Origin: Ga0077527 sp964486865
GTDB taxonomy: Bacteria > Pseudomonadota > Gammaproteobacteria > Burkholderiales > SG8-41
NCBI GenBank assembly: GCA_964486865.1
Contig: CAZAOZ010000008.1
Span: 13,743-77,742 of the forward strand
DNA length: 64,000 bases
Direction of reading: 5' to 3'
The notes under the pieces were generated by a model. The model was not told the origin of the DNA. It ran no database searches and saw nothing but the letters and a program-made list of their open reading frames with translations. Numbering within the stretch: the stretch's first letter is position 1; each line of letters starts with the position of its first letter. Below, in pieces: positions 53,088-60,939 of this stretch. Both the position numbers and the translations under genes were made by a program.

Positions 53088-53728
53088 TCCGTGCCGTATT
53101 GTTCGACCTCGACGGCACTTTTGCCGATACCGCGCCCGACCTCGGTCGCGCCATCAACATCATGCGCACGGTACGCGGCCTCGCGCCGGTGGCTATCGCC
53201 GATACGCGGCGCGTGACCTCGCTGGGCGCCCGCGGTTTGCTCGGTGTCGGATTCGGCATCGGCCCGGAACATGCGGATTACCCGGCCATGCGCGACGAAT
53301 TCCTGCGCCTTTATGAAAACAACCTGTGCTGCGACACCGTGCTGTTCCCCGGCATTGCCGAACTGATTGATCGCCTGGAACAGCGGAACATCATCTGGGG
53401 CATCGTCACCAACAAGGCCGAGCGTTTCGCCAGGCCATTGTTGCAGCAGCTCGGTTACGGCACGCGCGCGGCCTGCATTATCGGCGGCGACACCACCGCG
53501 CACCTGAAACCGCATCCGGCGCCGCTGCTTGCCGCAGCGGAAACCATCGGCATGGCGCCGCCGTCATGCGTCTATGTCGGCGACGACGAACGCGACATCC
53601 AGGCCGGCCGCGCCGCCGGCATGCGCACGGTGGCCGTCCGTTTCGGCTATCTCAACGGCAGCAATCCGGAATCCTGGGATGCCGACCATGTCGTTTCCAG
53701 CCCGGCCGAAATAGAGAAATTACTTTAA
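53084..53728 (+). CDS. gph: Phosphoglycolate phosphatase (HAD family)
   Basis: The 214-residue HAD hydrolase starts at 53084 with IRAVLFDLDGTFADTAPDLG; the two nucleophile-region aspartates are present and the usual leucine after DGT is phenylalanine. VTNKAERF and YVGDDERDIQAGRAAGM are HAD motifs II and IV. It removes phosphate from 2-phosphoglycolate and, next to ubiG, is the gene often called gph or mupP in this setting. The overlapping start confirms coupling. Confidence 0.93.
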   Translation: MIRAVLFDLDGTFADTAPDLGRAINIMRTVRGLAPVAIADTRRVTSLGARGLLGVGFGIGPEHADYPAMRDEFLRLYENNLCCDTVLFPGIAELIDRLEQRNIIWGIVTNKAERFARPLLQQLGYGTRAACIIGGDTTAHLKPHPAPLLAAAETIGMAPPSCVYVGDDERDIQAGRAAGMRTVAVRFGYLNGSNPESWDADHVVSSPAEIEKLL

Positions 53729-53807
53729 AAACAAATAGATAACAGATATTGCTGATGGCATATCTGCCGCAGCTATGCCATAATTACGGACCGCATCGTT
53801 GCCGGAC

Positions 53808-53837
53808 TTGAACCTGCGCGGTGCGGCGCAATCTAAT
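53808..53837 (+). promoter_or_regulatory. Candidate sigma-70 promoter of ssrA
   Basis: TTGAAC (53808-53813) and TCTAAT (53832-53837) are separated by 18 bases and end 20 bases before the mature tmRNA 5' end, which RNase P would trim. Confidence 0.45.
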
Positions 53838-53856
53838 TATCAGTTTGAATGACCAT

Positions 53857-54221
53857 GGGGGCGACCCGGTTTCGACGTGGGTTACAAAGCAGCACAGGGC
53901 ATGCCAAGGTCCAGTCACCTTGTAAATCCGCTGGAAACTTCATACACGCCAACGACGAGCGTTACGCTCTAGCCGCCTAATACCGGCTAGACGCTGCACT
54001 GATCTGCTGATGGGTCAGGCCCCGAGAGGGGTGCAGCGTCATTCACATCAGCCTCTCTGCAGGGCTTGGTCGCTTAGCCTTGCGGATCCGTCGAAGCGAC
54101 TGGCCAGACACCAGCCTGCCGGTTGGCGGGTGCGAGGCGAGACCCAAATAACCAGGCTAAGCATGTAGTCCTGACTGTGGAGGACTTGCGGACGCGGGTT
54201 CGATTCCCGCCGCCTCCACCA
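53857..54221 (+). ncRNA. ssrA: tmRNA
   Basis: The 365-base single-piece tmRNA rescues stalled ribosomes. The 5' strand GGGGGCG pairs with CGCCTCC before A-CCA at the 3' end, and GGTTCGATTCCCGCC forms the T arm. The tag frame GCC AAC GAC GAG CGT TAC GCT CTA GCC GCC TAA at 53948-53980 encodes ANDERYALAA, close to other betaproteobacterial tags. Its terminator follows after nine bases. Confidence 0.98.
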
Positions 54222-54230
54222 TATTTACAA

Positions 54231-54252
54231 GGGCGCTCTGGCGCCCTTTTTT
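54231..54252 (+). terminator. Intrinsic terminator of ssrA
   Basis: GGGCGC/GCGCCC with a TCTG loop is followed by six Ts. Confidence 0.95.
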
Positions 54253-54291
54253 CTGCCGCGGGCAGCTTGTGCCCGTGGTTTAAGGCGCCCC

Positions 54292-55134
54292 ATGCTCTCC
54301 TACCGCCATCAATTCCACGCCGGCAACGTGTCGGACGTGTTCAAGCATGCTGTGTTGTCGCAATTGCTGATTGCCCTGGGCAAGAAGGACAAGCCCTATT
54401 GCATGATCGACACCCACGCCGGCATCGGGCTCTATGACCTGGAGCACCCATGGTCGCAGAAAACCGCGGAATGGCGGCAAGGGATTGCCCGGGTCTGGGC
54501 GCGCGCCGATGCGCCGCCGGCACTGGCGCCGTACCTCGACGCCGTGCGTGCCGACAATGCCGACGGCCATCTCAAGCATTATCCCGGCTCGCCGCGCATC
54601 GCCCGCCGGTTGATGCGTGCAGATGACCGCCTGGTGCTGTGCGAACTGAACAAGGATGACTGCGCGGCGCTGAAAACGGTGTTTGCCGGCGCACGCCACA
54701 CGGCCATCCACAACCAGGACGGTTTCGCCGCACTGAAAATGTTTTTGCCGCCGCAGGAACGGCGCGGGCTGGTTTTCATCGATGCGGCGTTCGACCAGGC
54801 CGATGAATTCGGGCGTGTGTCGCGCGCCGTCAAGGATGCGCAGGCCCGCTTCGCCACCGGCATGATCGCCGTCTGGTACCCGCTGATGGCGCCCTCTGCC
54901 ATGCAGGCGTTCGCGCGCAGCCTGCAGGCGATGGGGCTGCCGAAAACGCTGCAACTGGAATTGACGGTACACCCGGAAGACTTTACCGAGCACATTCGCG
55001 GCAGCGGCATGATCGTGATCAATCCGCCGTTCGGGCTGGACCGGGAAGCGCCGCCACTGCTCGACTGGCTGTGGCGGGCGCTGTCGCCGGAAGGCAAAGG
55101 CGGCACGCGCTGCGAATGGCTGGTGCCGGAATAG
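54292..55134 (+). CDS. rlmJ: 23S rRNA (adenine-2030-N6)-methyltransferase RlmJ
   Basis: The 280-residue protein begins MLSYRHQFHAGNVSDVFKH, the RlmJ signature, and has the IDTHAGIGLYDL SAM region and the catalytic INPPFG motif. It methylates A2030 of 23S rRNA. It is also annotated as ComJ, linked to use of DNA as a nutrient in E. coli. It converges with efp over a bidirectional hairpin. Confidence 0.95.
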   Translation: MLSYRHQFHAGNVSDVFKHAVLSQLLIALGKKDKPYCMIDTHAGIGLYDLEHPWSQKTAEWRQGIARVWARADAPPALAPYLDAVRADNADGHLKHYPGSPRIARRLMRADDRLVLCELNKDDCAALKTVFAGARHTAIHNQDGFAALKMFLPPQERRGLVFIDAAFDQADEFGRVSRAVKDAQARFATGMIAVWYPLMAPSAMQAFARSLQAMGLPKTLQLELTVHPEDFTEHIRGSGMIVINPPFGLDREAPPLLDWLWRALSPEGKGGTRCEWLVPE

Positions 55135-55165
55135 AAAACGCCGCAGGTTGAGTGCGGCGTTTTCT
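55133..55165. terminator. Bidirectional terminator between rlmJ and efp
   Basis: AGAAAACGCCGCA and TGCGGCGTTTTCT form a 13-bp perfect stem with a seven-base loop between two convergent genes. Runs of A and T flank both sides. Confidence 0.9.
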
Positions 55166-55228
55166 GGACCACCTGAAGCAACAAAGAACCGTTGCGAGCG
55201 GCGCGATCGCAGCGCCGTGCAGCAGTTC

Positions 55229-55789
55229 TCAGCCCTTGGTGCGGCTGCGGTATTCGCCGGTGCGCGTGTCGATTTCGATCCTGTCGCCGGTGGCGCAGAA
55301 CAGCGGCACCGGGATTTCGAAACCGGTGTTGAGCTTGGCCGGTTTCAGCACCTTGCCTGAAGTGTCGCCGCGCACCGCGGGTTCCGTGTAAATGATTTCG
55401 CGCACGACCGTTTGCGGAATCTCCACCGAAATGGCGCGGCCTTCGTACAGCACGACTTCGACTTCCATGCCGTCTTCGAGGTAATTCAGCGCGTCACCGA
55501 GGTTTTCCTTGTCGACTTCGAACTGGTTGAACTCGGCGTCCATGAACACATAGGACGGTTCGGCAAAGTACGAGTAAGTCACTTCCTTGCGTTCCAGTTG
55601 CACCATGTCGAATTTTTCGTCGGCGCGATAAACGGTTTCCGTGCCGCTGCCGGACAGCAGGTTTTTCAACTTCATTTTGACCACCGACGCGTTGCGGCCG
55701 GATTTGCTGAACTCGGCCTTCAGCACCACCATCGGGTCTTTCCCGACCATGATGACGTTGCCCGCGCGGACTTCCTGTGCGATTTTCAT
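55229..55789 (-). CDS. efp: Elongation factor P, arginine-32 type
   Basis: EF-P relieves ribosome stalling at polyproline stretches. The 186-residue protein starts at 55789 with MKIAQEVRAGNVIMVG. Residue 32, at the tip of domain I (SKSGRNASV), is arginine, not the lysine of E. coli. That is the type modified by rhamnose, and the enzyme gene earP lies directly upstream, 35 bases away. The much longer ORF that starts inside earP is rejected. Domains II and III follow (KMKLKNLLSGSG, VPLFCATGDRIEIDTRTGEYRSR). Confidence 0.97.
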   Translation of the reverse strand: MKIAQEVRAGNVIMVGKDPMVVLKAEFSKSGRNASVVKMKLKNLLSGSGTETVYRADEKFDMVQLERKEVTYSYFAEPSYVFMDAEFNQFEVDKENLGDALNYLEDGMEVEVVLYEGRAISVEIPQTVVREIIYTEPAVRGDTSGKVLKPAKLNTGFEIPVPLFCATGDRIEIDTRTGEYRSRTKG

Positions 55790-55824
55790 GCCCTGCATCC
55801 TTGTTAAGCTGCTTAAAAAGGGCG

Positions 55825-56943
55825 CTATTCTACCTTGTCGCGCGCAAATTCGACCAGTTGCGTCGCCAGGTCTCGAAATGCGGCCAGATAGCCGGCCCAG
55901 CGCCGGGCGTGCAGCGCCAGATCCGGGGCCGCCATCCGCAGGTCTGTCCAGGCAGCGGCGACATCGCCGCCACTCCCGTTCCAGACCCGCCAGAATGCCG
56001 CTGTCGCTGCCGCCGGCGCCGGAGGAAGCCCCGCGCCGTAACAGCCGAGGAATGCCTCCATCTTGCGCTGGTGCGCGCCGTCGTCCTGCCGGTACGGTTG
56101 CCAGACCAGGGGCCGGGCGGCCCACTGCGCGCGCACAAACGAATCCTCACCGCGCACCAGGTTGAAATCACAGGCCCACAACAGTTCGTCGTACTGCACC
56201 TGCGACAGGAACGGCAGCAGGCGCACTTCCAGCGCCCCCCGCTGCAGCGTTGATCCGCAGACAGCCTGCACCGCCGGCAGCAGCGCGGTGCCCGGCACCG
56301 CCACGACGACCGGCTGCGGCCCCTGCGCGAGAACCGTCAGCCATTCGGCCACCGGCGCGTCCGCATAGGCGAACAGTGACAGCGTCAGCGATGGAGGAGC
56401 CGCATCGGTGTAACCCTGATTGCGCCAGAATGCCTGCCGCTGCGCCAGCCCGAACGCATCGCGTCGTGTGAGCAGATCCGCTTCGCGCAACAGGCCGCCG
56501 GTCCTGGCCGTAAATCCGGGAAAGAAAAACCAGCGCTGGAGTCCCAGCCGCGGATGCGGTGAAGCCAGCCCGTGGTGCTCATCAACCCACGCTTCAGCAC
56601 TCAGGTATTCGAGCACGATCCACAGCGGCGGATGCGCGCGCGCCGCCATCTGCGCCGCATGCGCATCGGACAGCCCGCAGCCAAAAGCCTCGATGACGAC
56701 GGCGCCATCGTCCGGAATGCGCACCCCGGTATCCCAGCGGCGCACGTCGATGTTTTCGACCCGCTGCGCCGGGACATCGCCATCGACGCCGGGACAGAGC
56801 GCATGCAGGGGCGTCAGATCATCAATCCACAACCGCACCTGCAGGCCGTGTTCGCGCTGCAGTATCCGCGCCAGGCGCCAGCACACACCGGCGTCGCCGA
56901 AGTTATCGACGACTTTGCAGAAAATATCCCAGGTGGCTGGCAT
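55825..56943 (-). CDS. earP: EF-P arginine rhamnosyltransferase EarP
   Basis: EarP transfers rhamnose from dTDP-rhamnose to arginine 32 of EF-P. The 372-residue protein opens with TWDIFCKVVDNFGDAGVCWRLAR, the family hallmark with the catalytic aspartates, and ends with a GT-B fold segment (VRGEDSFVRAQWAARPLVWQPYRQDD) that binds the nucleotide sugar. The start may be 56943 or 56952; the longer reading to 56970 is less likely. It is followed by its substrate gene efp. Confidence 0.95.
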   Translation of the reverse strand: MPATWDIFCKVVDNFGDAGVCWRLARILQREHGLQVRLWIDDLTPLHALCPGVDGDVPAQRVENIDVRRWDTGVRIPDDGAVVIEAFGCGLSDAHAAQMAARAHPPLWIVLEYLSAEAWVDEHHGLASPHPRLGLQRWFFFPGFTARTGGLLREADLLTRRDAFGLAQRQAFWRNQGYTDAAPPSLTLSLFAYADAPVAEWLTVLAQGPQPVVVAVPGTALLPAVQAVCGSTLQRGALEVRLLPFLSQVQYDELLWACDFNLVRGEDSFVRAQWAARPLVWQPYRQDDGAHQRKMEAFLGCYGAGLPPAPAAATAAFWRVWNGSGGDVAAAWTDLRMAAPDLALHARRWAGYLAAFRDLATQLVEFARDKVE

Positions 56944-57016
56944 GGAACGCATGATGTTCATGAGCAGCAATGATTATGCAGCGCTGCACCGGTGCATCTT
57001 CAGGCAGCAGACGAAA

Positions 57017-57042
57017 AAAAACCGGGCATGAGCCCGGTTTTT
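57017..57042 (-). terminator. Intrinsic terminator of cspA-like gene
   Basis: AAAAACCGGGC/GCCCGGTTTTT with an ATGA loop lies 18 bases after the cold-shock gene stop. On the minus strand it ends in eight Ts. Confidence 0.95.
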
Positions 57043-57060
57043 CTTACCGCGTGCAGATTT

Positions 57061-57267
57061 TTAGGCTGCTTGGATGTTGCTCGCTTGCTGCTTGCCTTTG
57101 TTGCCGGCGGTGATGTCGAAAGTCACTTTCTGACCTTCTTTGAGGGTTTTGAACCCGCTCATCGCGATGCCGGAGAAATGGGCAAACAGATCTTCACCGC
57201 CACCGTCCGGGGTAATGAAGCCGAAGCCTTTTGCGTCGTTGAACCACTTAACTGTACCAGTTGCCAT
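57061..57267 (-). CDS. cspA: Cold-shock-domain protein
   Basis: The 68-residue RNA chaperone has both RNA-binding motifs (KGFGFIT and DLFAHFS) and begins ATGTVKWFNDAKG. It is probably regulated through a long 5' leader: the next gene is more than 600 bases away and an AT-rich run at 57466-57510 could hold the promoter. The paralogue identity (cspA, cspD or another) cannot be set from the sequence alone. Confidence 0.95.
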   Translation of the reverse strand: MATGTVKWFNDAKGFGFITPDGGGEDLFAHFSGIAMSGFKTLKEGQKVTFDITAGNKGKQQASNIQAA

Positions 57268-57948
57268 GTTGCGTTCCTTTCGAGGATAGAAAAATCCGGC
57301 TTGCGCCGAGCATCGTATTTAAATCTCACAGCCTCAAAAGCACGAACACCGACAACTTGCACATGCGGAACCGCAATCTTTCAAGCACTTAGAAACCAAA
57401 CACGCGTGGCCGTTATACGGAATAGCGGGCACAGCGTCAAGCTTGTTGCAAACCTTGCTGCTACGGTAAAAAATAACTCAATAAAATCAATATGTTATGA
57501 TTTATCGAAAAACCCGCCCAGCACCGGCATTCGGGGGCGGAGCGCCGCGAAGCATAAAGCCGCGCTGGGTACCGCCGGGTGCTTTTCCTTCGGGTTTCTC
57601 CGGAATGACCTGTGAGATGCGTCGGGAATCCCGTCTCAATGTGTCTGGGGGAGCAGTAAATCGCTGATTATGCCTTGCACAATAAATAGCGAAAATTCAC
57701 GTGAATTCATGTATTTAAGCAATTCACGATGTCGCTTGGCAAAATACTCTATAAAAATATGTATTTCACTATATAAAATATTAATAGCCTGTTTTCATTG
57801 AAAATAATCCAGTTTTACCTACTTATTAAGCAAATTTTTCTATAGACAATGATGAATATTTTTGATTATATGTTGCGAAGCGGCATCTGAAATGCAGCCA
57901 GGTCCGTAAATGCTGCATAGCCGTAAAACCAGCGATCGGGGGCTTTGC
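57268..57948. other. Long intergenic region, AT-rich on the right
   Basis: No gene is supported in this 681-base gap. The left third is presumably the cold-shock gene leader and promoter. A GC-rich block (57505-57655) with short palindromes such as CGGGAATCCCG may be a structured RNA or old repeat. From about 57640 to 57880 the sequence turns strongly AT-rich, unlike the rest of the window. A perfect palindrome AATTCACGTGAATT is at 57694-57707 and a half copy AATTCACG at 57721. Confidence 0.6.
57694..57707. promoter_or_regulatory. Possible operator palindrome
   Basis: AATTCACGTGAATT is perfectly symmetrical, and the half site AATTCACG recurs 27 bases later. Both lie in the AT-rich region upstream of the ketopantoate-reductase-like gene. 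The binding protein is unknown. Confidence 0.35.
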
Positions 57949-59031
57949 ATGAAAATTTGCGTCGTGGGTGCGGGATCCATAGGCGGTTATCTGGCGGTGC
58001 AGTTTGCCGAAGCGGGTCATGACGTCACCGTATGCGCGCGCGGCCCCCACCTGGCAGCGATCCGTGCCCGCGGGCTTGAACTGATCATGGAAGACGGCAC
58101 GCGCAGGATCGCACGCAATCTGCGCACCACCGAATCCATACGCGACGCCGGGCAACACGACCTCGTCATTCTCGGCGTCAAGGCGCACCAGGTTGAAGCG
58201 ATCGTTGATGAACTGCCTGCCCTCTTTCATGACGACACGGTGCTGATCCCCATGCAGAACGGTATCCCCTGGTGGTACTTCCAGCGCCATGGCGGCCCCT
58301 ACGAGGGACAGGCCGTGCGCACCGCGGATCCTCAAGGCAAAATCGCCGCCACTATCGATCCTGCACGCATCGTCGGCTGTGTTGTGTACCCCGCGGCAAC
58401 CATCGCCGCGCCCGGCGTCATCCGTCATATCGAAGGCAACCGTTTTCCGCTGGGTGAACTCGACGGCGCCGAAACGCCGCGCGTCAAGGCGCTCTCCGAA
58501 CTGTTTGTCAGCGCCGGCATGAAGTCACCCATCCTCACCGGCATCCGCAACGAAATCTGGCTCAAATTGTGGGGCAATCTGTCCTTCAATCCGATCAGCG
58601 CACTGACCCATGCCACGCTGGTCGATCTGTGCCAGTTCCCGCTATCGCGCAATCTTGCTGAAACCATGATGCTCGAAGCACAGGCGGTCGGCCACAAGCT
58701 CGGCGTGGAATTCCGCGTGCCTCTGGACAAACGCATTGCCGGTGCTGAAAAAGTCGGCAAGCACAAAACATCGATGCTGCAGGATGTTGAAGCCGGTCGT
58801 GATCCCGAAATCGACGCGCTGGTCGGCTCGGTGATCGAACTCGCCGAATTGACGCAAACGCCGGTGCCGCAGATTCGCGCCGTCTATGCGCTGGTCAAAC
58901 TGCTGTCGCACACCATGACCCAGGGACAGGTCTGCGTACGCGCCAGCCCGCCATCGCTGTTCGATGCCATGAAACGGGCAGTGGAAACCACCATCACCGC
59001 ACCGGTCGCCATGGTGCAGGCCGCGGGTTGA
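57949..59031 (+). CDS. Ketopantoate reductase family protein
   Basis: The 360-residue protein has the N-terminal NADP motif VVGAGSIGGYLA and the catalytic lysine and asparagine region NEIWLKLWGNLSFNPISALT of 2-dehydropantoate 2-reductases. It is longer than typical PanE (about 300), so it may be a paralogue acting on another 2-oxo acid rather than the panthothenate enzyme. The ATG at 57949 matches the family N-terminus; a start 13 codons earlier is less likely. It converges with soeC. Confidence 0.85.
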   Translation: MKICVVGAGSIGGYLAVQFAEAGHDVTVCARGPHLAAIRARGLELIMEDGTRRIARNLRTTESIRDAGQHDLVILGVKAHQVEAIVDELPALFHDDTVLIPMQNGIPWWYFQRHGGPYEGQAVRTADPQGKIAATIDPARIVGCVVYPAATIAAPGVIRHIEGNRFPLGELDGAETPRVKALSELFVSAGMKSPILTGIRNEIWLKLWGNLSFNPISALTHATLVDLCQFPLSRNLAETMMLEAQAVGHKLGVEFRVPLDKRIAGAEKVGKHKTSMLQDVEAGRDPEIDALVGSVIELAELTQTPVPQIRAVYALVKLLSHTMTQGQVCVRASPPSLFDAMKRAVETTITAPVAMVQAAG

Positions 59032-59051
59032 CACAGGCCCGCGCGCAACAG

Positions 59052-59990
59052 TCAGGAAACTGTCTGGTAATAGAGGTTCTGCGGGTGATTCGCCTGGGCA
59101 AAGAAAAACCAGCGCTCGGCAATCAGCCCGCAGAATTGCACGACGCAGGCAAGCAGCAACAAGGCCGGCATTTGCGCCGCCAACCCGGCCGACAGCAATA
59201 ACGCGGGAATCACAAACGCGCACAGCAGGAATATCCACTTCACGCCGCGCAGCGTGCCCGGCGTCCTGCCGTGAAAAAACTCGCGGGTATTGAACGAACC
59301 GCTCATGAACCCCTGCGCCTTCTGTGCGATGCGCGGGTGTTTGATGCCGATGGCGGTCTGCAGGCTGGAACGCGGCTTCAGTTGTGCATTGCGCCACAGC
59401 GATGCGGTCCGCGTCACCAGCCCCGCCACCGTCAGCGCGATGGCCCACGCCCCGATCACCATGCTGCCCGGTTCACCGCGCCACGCCGCCAGCGCGGCAG
59501 CCAGCGTCACACCGGAAGCGCATCCCAGCAGTGTGAAATTGACCAGCGTCAGCGGCGTCGCCCATTCCTGCAGAAATTTGATGCAGGCGTAGATCATCGC
59601 CGTACACAGAAAAAGCGCGAGGCACAGGGCAGCGCCTGCCATGCCGAGCAGCAGCGTGCCCGAAAGTCCGAGGTAATGCGCCCAGCCATACGCGGTCACC
59701 GCGGCCATGAACGCCGGCAGCACGATGACTTCCCGCGACAGCCACGACGTGCGCCACATGGCGGCGGCGCGCCAGGCGCGCTCCGGATGGCCGAGGTGAA
59801 AAAAAGACGCCAGTAATCCCGCTGCGAGCAACGCCACTGCAATTGCGCTGCCGATCCAGTAAAAAGCCTCCGCCGGCGCCGCCAGCAACCCCGCCGCGAC
59901 GCGCGCCTCGACGACGAACAACGCGAGAAACAGGCCCTGTCCGGCGCCGATCAGCGTGGTCAGCAGAATGACTGAAAATGCGGGATTCAT
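59052..59990 (-). CDS. soeC: Membrane anchor subunit of a Soe/Dms-type molybdoenzyme
   Basis: The 312-residue integral membrane protein of the DmsC/NrfD kind has about eight helices and no haem motif. It begins MNPAFSVILLTTLIGAGQG at 59990 after rejecting a 17-codon extension that runs through the heptamer array. It would bind quinone and anchor SoeAB on the cytoplasmic face. The upstream array leaves no clear ribosome binding site, so translation may depend on coupling to soeB. Confidence 0.85.
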   Translation of the reverse strand: MNPAFSVILLTTLIGAGQGLFLALFVVEARVAAGLLAAPAEAFYWIGSAIAVALLAAGLLASFFHLGHPERAWRAAAMWRTSWLSREVIVLPAFMAAVTAYGWAHYLGLSGTLLLGMAGAALCLALFLCTAMIYACIKFLQEWATPLTLVNFTLLGCASGVTLAAALAAWRGEPGSMVIGAWAIALTVAGLVTRTASLWRNAQLKPRSSLQTAIGIKHPRIAQKAQGFMSGSFNTREFFHGRTPGTLRGVKWIFLLCAFVIPALLLSAGLAAQMPALLLLACVVQFCGLIAERWFFFAQANHPQNLYYQTVS

Positions 59991-59998
59991 GACAAACC

Positions 59999-60088
59999 GG
60001 TAATGGGCAATGGGTGATGGGTAATGGGAAAAATCTTGCACCTCACCCGGGATAGTTGCTCATCACTCATAACCCATCACCCATTACC
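59999..60088. repeat. Inverted heptamer array between soeB and soeC
   Basis: Plus-strand 59999-60028 is built from GGTAATG, GGTGATG and GGCAATG units; 60059-60088 carries the opposite orientation (CCCATTA, CCCATCA). The spacer is 30 bases. On the coding strand the first unit supplies the soeB TAA (60084-60086). The unit differs in its last bases from the GTAAGCG arrays elsewhere, but the GGTRA core, the period of 7 and the location at a stop codon are the same. Confidence 0.92.
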
Positions 60089-60815
60089 AAGAGGTCACAT
60101 CGTCCAGCGCCGGATCCTTGACGCCAGGCTTGGGCAGGAGGCCGTCGATCTTCAGCGGATTAGCCGCGCGCTCGAGCTCATCTTTGTGGATGCGCATCTC
60201 GGTCTTGCGGCGCGGCAGGTAATGGTTGGCCGGCTGCGTACCCCACTCCGGCATCAACGCATAACCGGCGTTCTCGCGAATCGCCTTCGATACCACCGAC
60301 TCCTCGTCGTGAATGTCGCCGTAGAGCCGTGCACTGGTCGGGCAGGCCAGCACGCAGGCCGGCTTGCGCTCCGCTTCCGGCAGCTTCGCGTCGTAAATGC
60401 GGTCCACGCACAGCGTGCATTTTTTCATGACCTTCTGGTGCTCATCGATTTCACGCGCGCCGTACGGGCATGCCCACGCACAATACTTGCAGCCTATGCA
60501 TTTGTCGTAATCGACCAGCACGATGCCGTCCTGCGGGCGCTTGTAGCTGGCGCCGGTCGGGCATACCGGCACGCAGGGCGGATCTTCGCAGTGCAGGCAG
60601 GATTTCGGGAAATGCACGGTCTGCGTGTCTGGAAATTCGCCGATCTCGAACGTCTGCACGCGGTTGAAAAACGTGCCGGTGGGATCGCGGTCATAGGGAT
60701 TGTCGTCCGACATGAAACCTGCCGCGCCGGAAGTATTCCATTCCTTGCAACTGGTCACGCAGGCATGGCAGCCGACGCAGACGTTGAGATCGATGACCAA
60801 CGCGAGCTGGGTCAT
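60084..60815 (-). CDS. soeB: Four-cluster ferredoxin subunit of a Soe/Dms-type molybdoenzyme
   Basis: The 243-residue protein carries four 4Fe-4S cysteine groups (CVGCHACVTSC, CLHCEDPPCVPVC, CIGCKYCAWAC and CTLCVDRI with CVLACPT). It relays electrons between SoeA and the membrane subunit. GAGGT lies six bases before the ATG. Its stop codon lies in a heptamer array, and another array precedes it. Confidence 0.9.
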   Translation of the reverse strand: MTQLALVIDLNVCVGCHACVTSCKEWNTSGAAGFMSDDNPYDRDPTGTFFNRVQTFEIGEFPDTQTVHFPKSCLHCEDPPCVPVCPTGASYKRPQDGIVLVDYDKCIGCKYCAWACPYGAREIDEHQKVMKKCTLCVDRIYDAKLPEAERKPACVLACPTSARLYGDIHDEESVVSKAIRENAGYALMPEWGTQPANHYLPRRKTEMRIHKDELERAANPLKIDGLLPKPGVKDPALDDVTSW

Positions 60816-60829
60816 GCATTACCTCTGCG

Positions 60830-60939
60830 AACGGTAAGCGGTAAGCGGTAAGCGGAAAAACCACGCATGCCGCTTAAATGTCTATTAGTCGTCACTGTCA
60901 ATAGTTCCTCAAAATCACCGCTTACTGCTCACCGCTTAC
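60830..60939. repeat. Inverted heptamer array between soeA and soeB
   Basis: Arms are 60830-60855 (GGTAAGC units on the plus strand) and 60916-60939 (CCGCTTA and CTGCTCA units), with a 60-base spacer. On the coding strand the units GTAAGCG, GTGAGCA and GTAAGCG encode the SoeA C-terminus VSGEQ and then its TAA at 60922-60924; the first two stops are out of frame and the third is in frame. Confidence 0.9.

Noticed and set aside
47104..53728. Replication origin near gyrA
   Set aside because: No dnaA, dnaN or gyrB and no DnaA-box cluster could be seen.
8449..60939. CRISPR arrays at the heptamer loci
   Set aside because: Units are 7 bp without variable spacers, and the arms are inverted; no cas genes are present.
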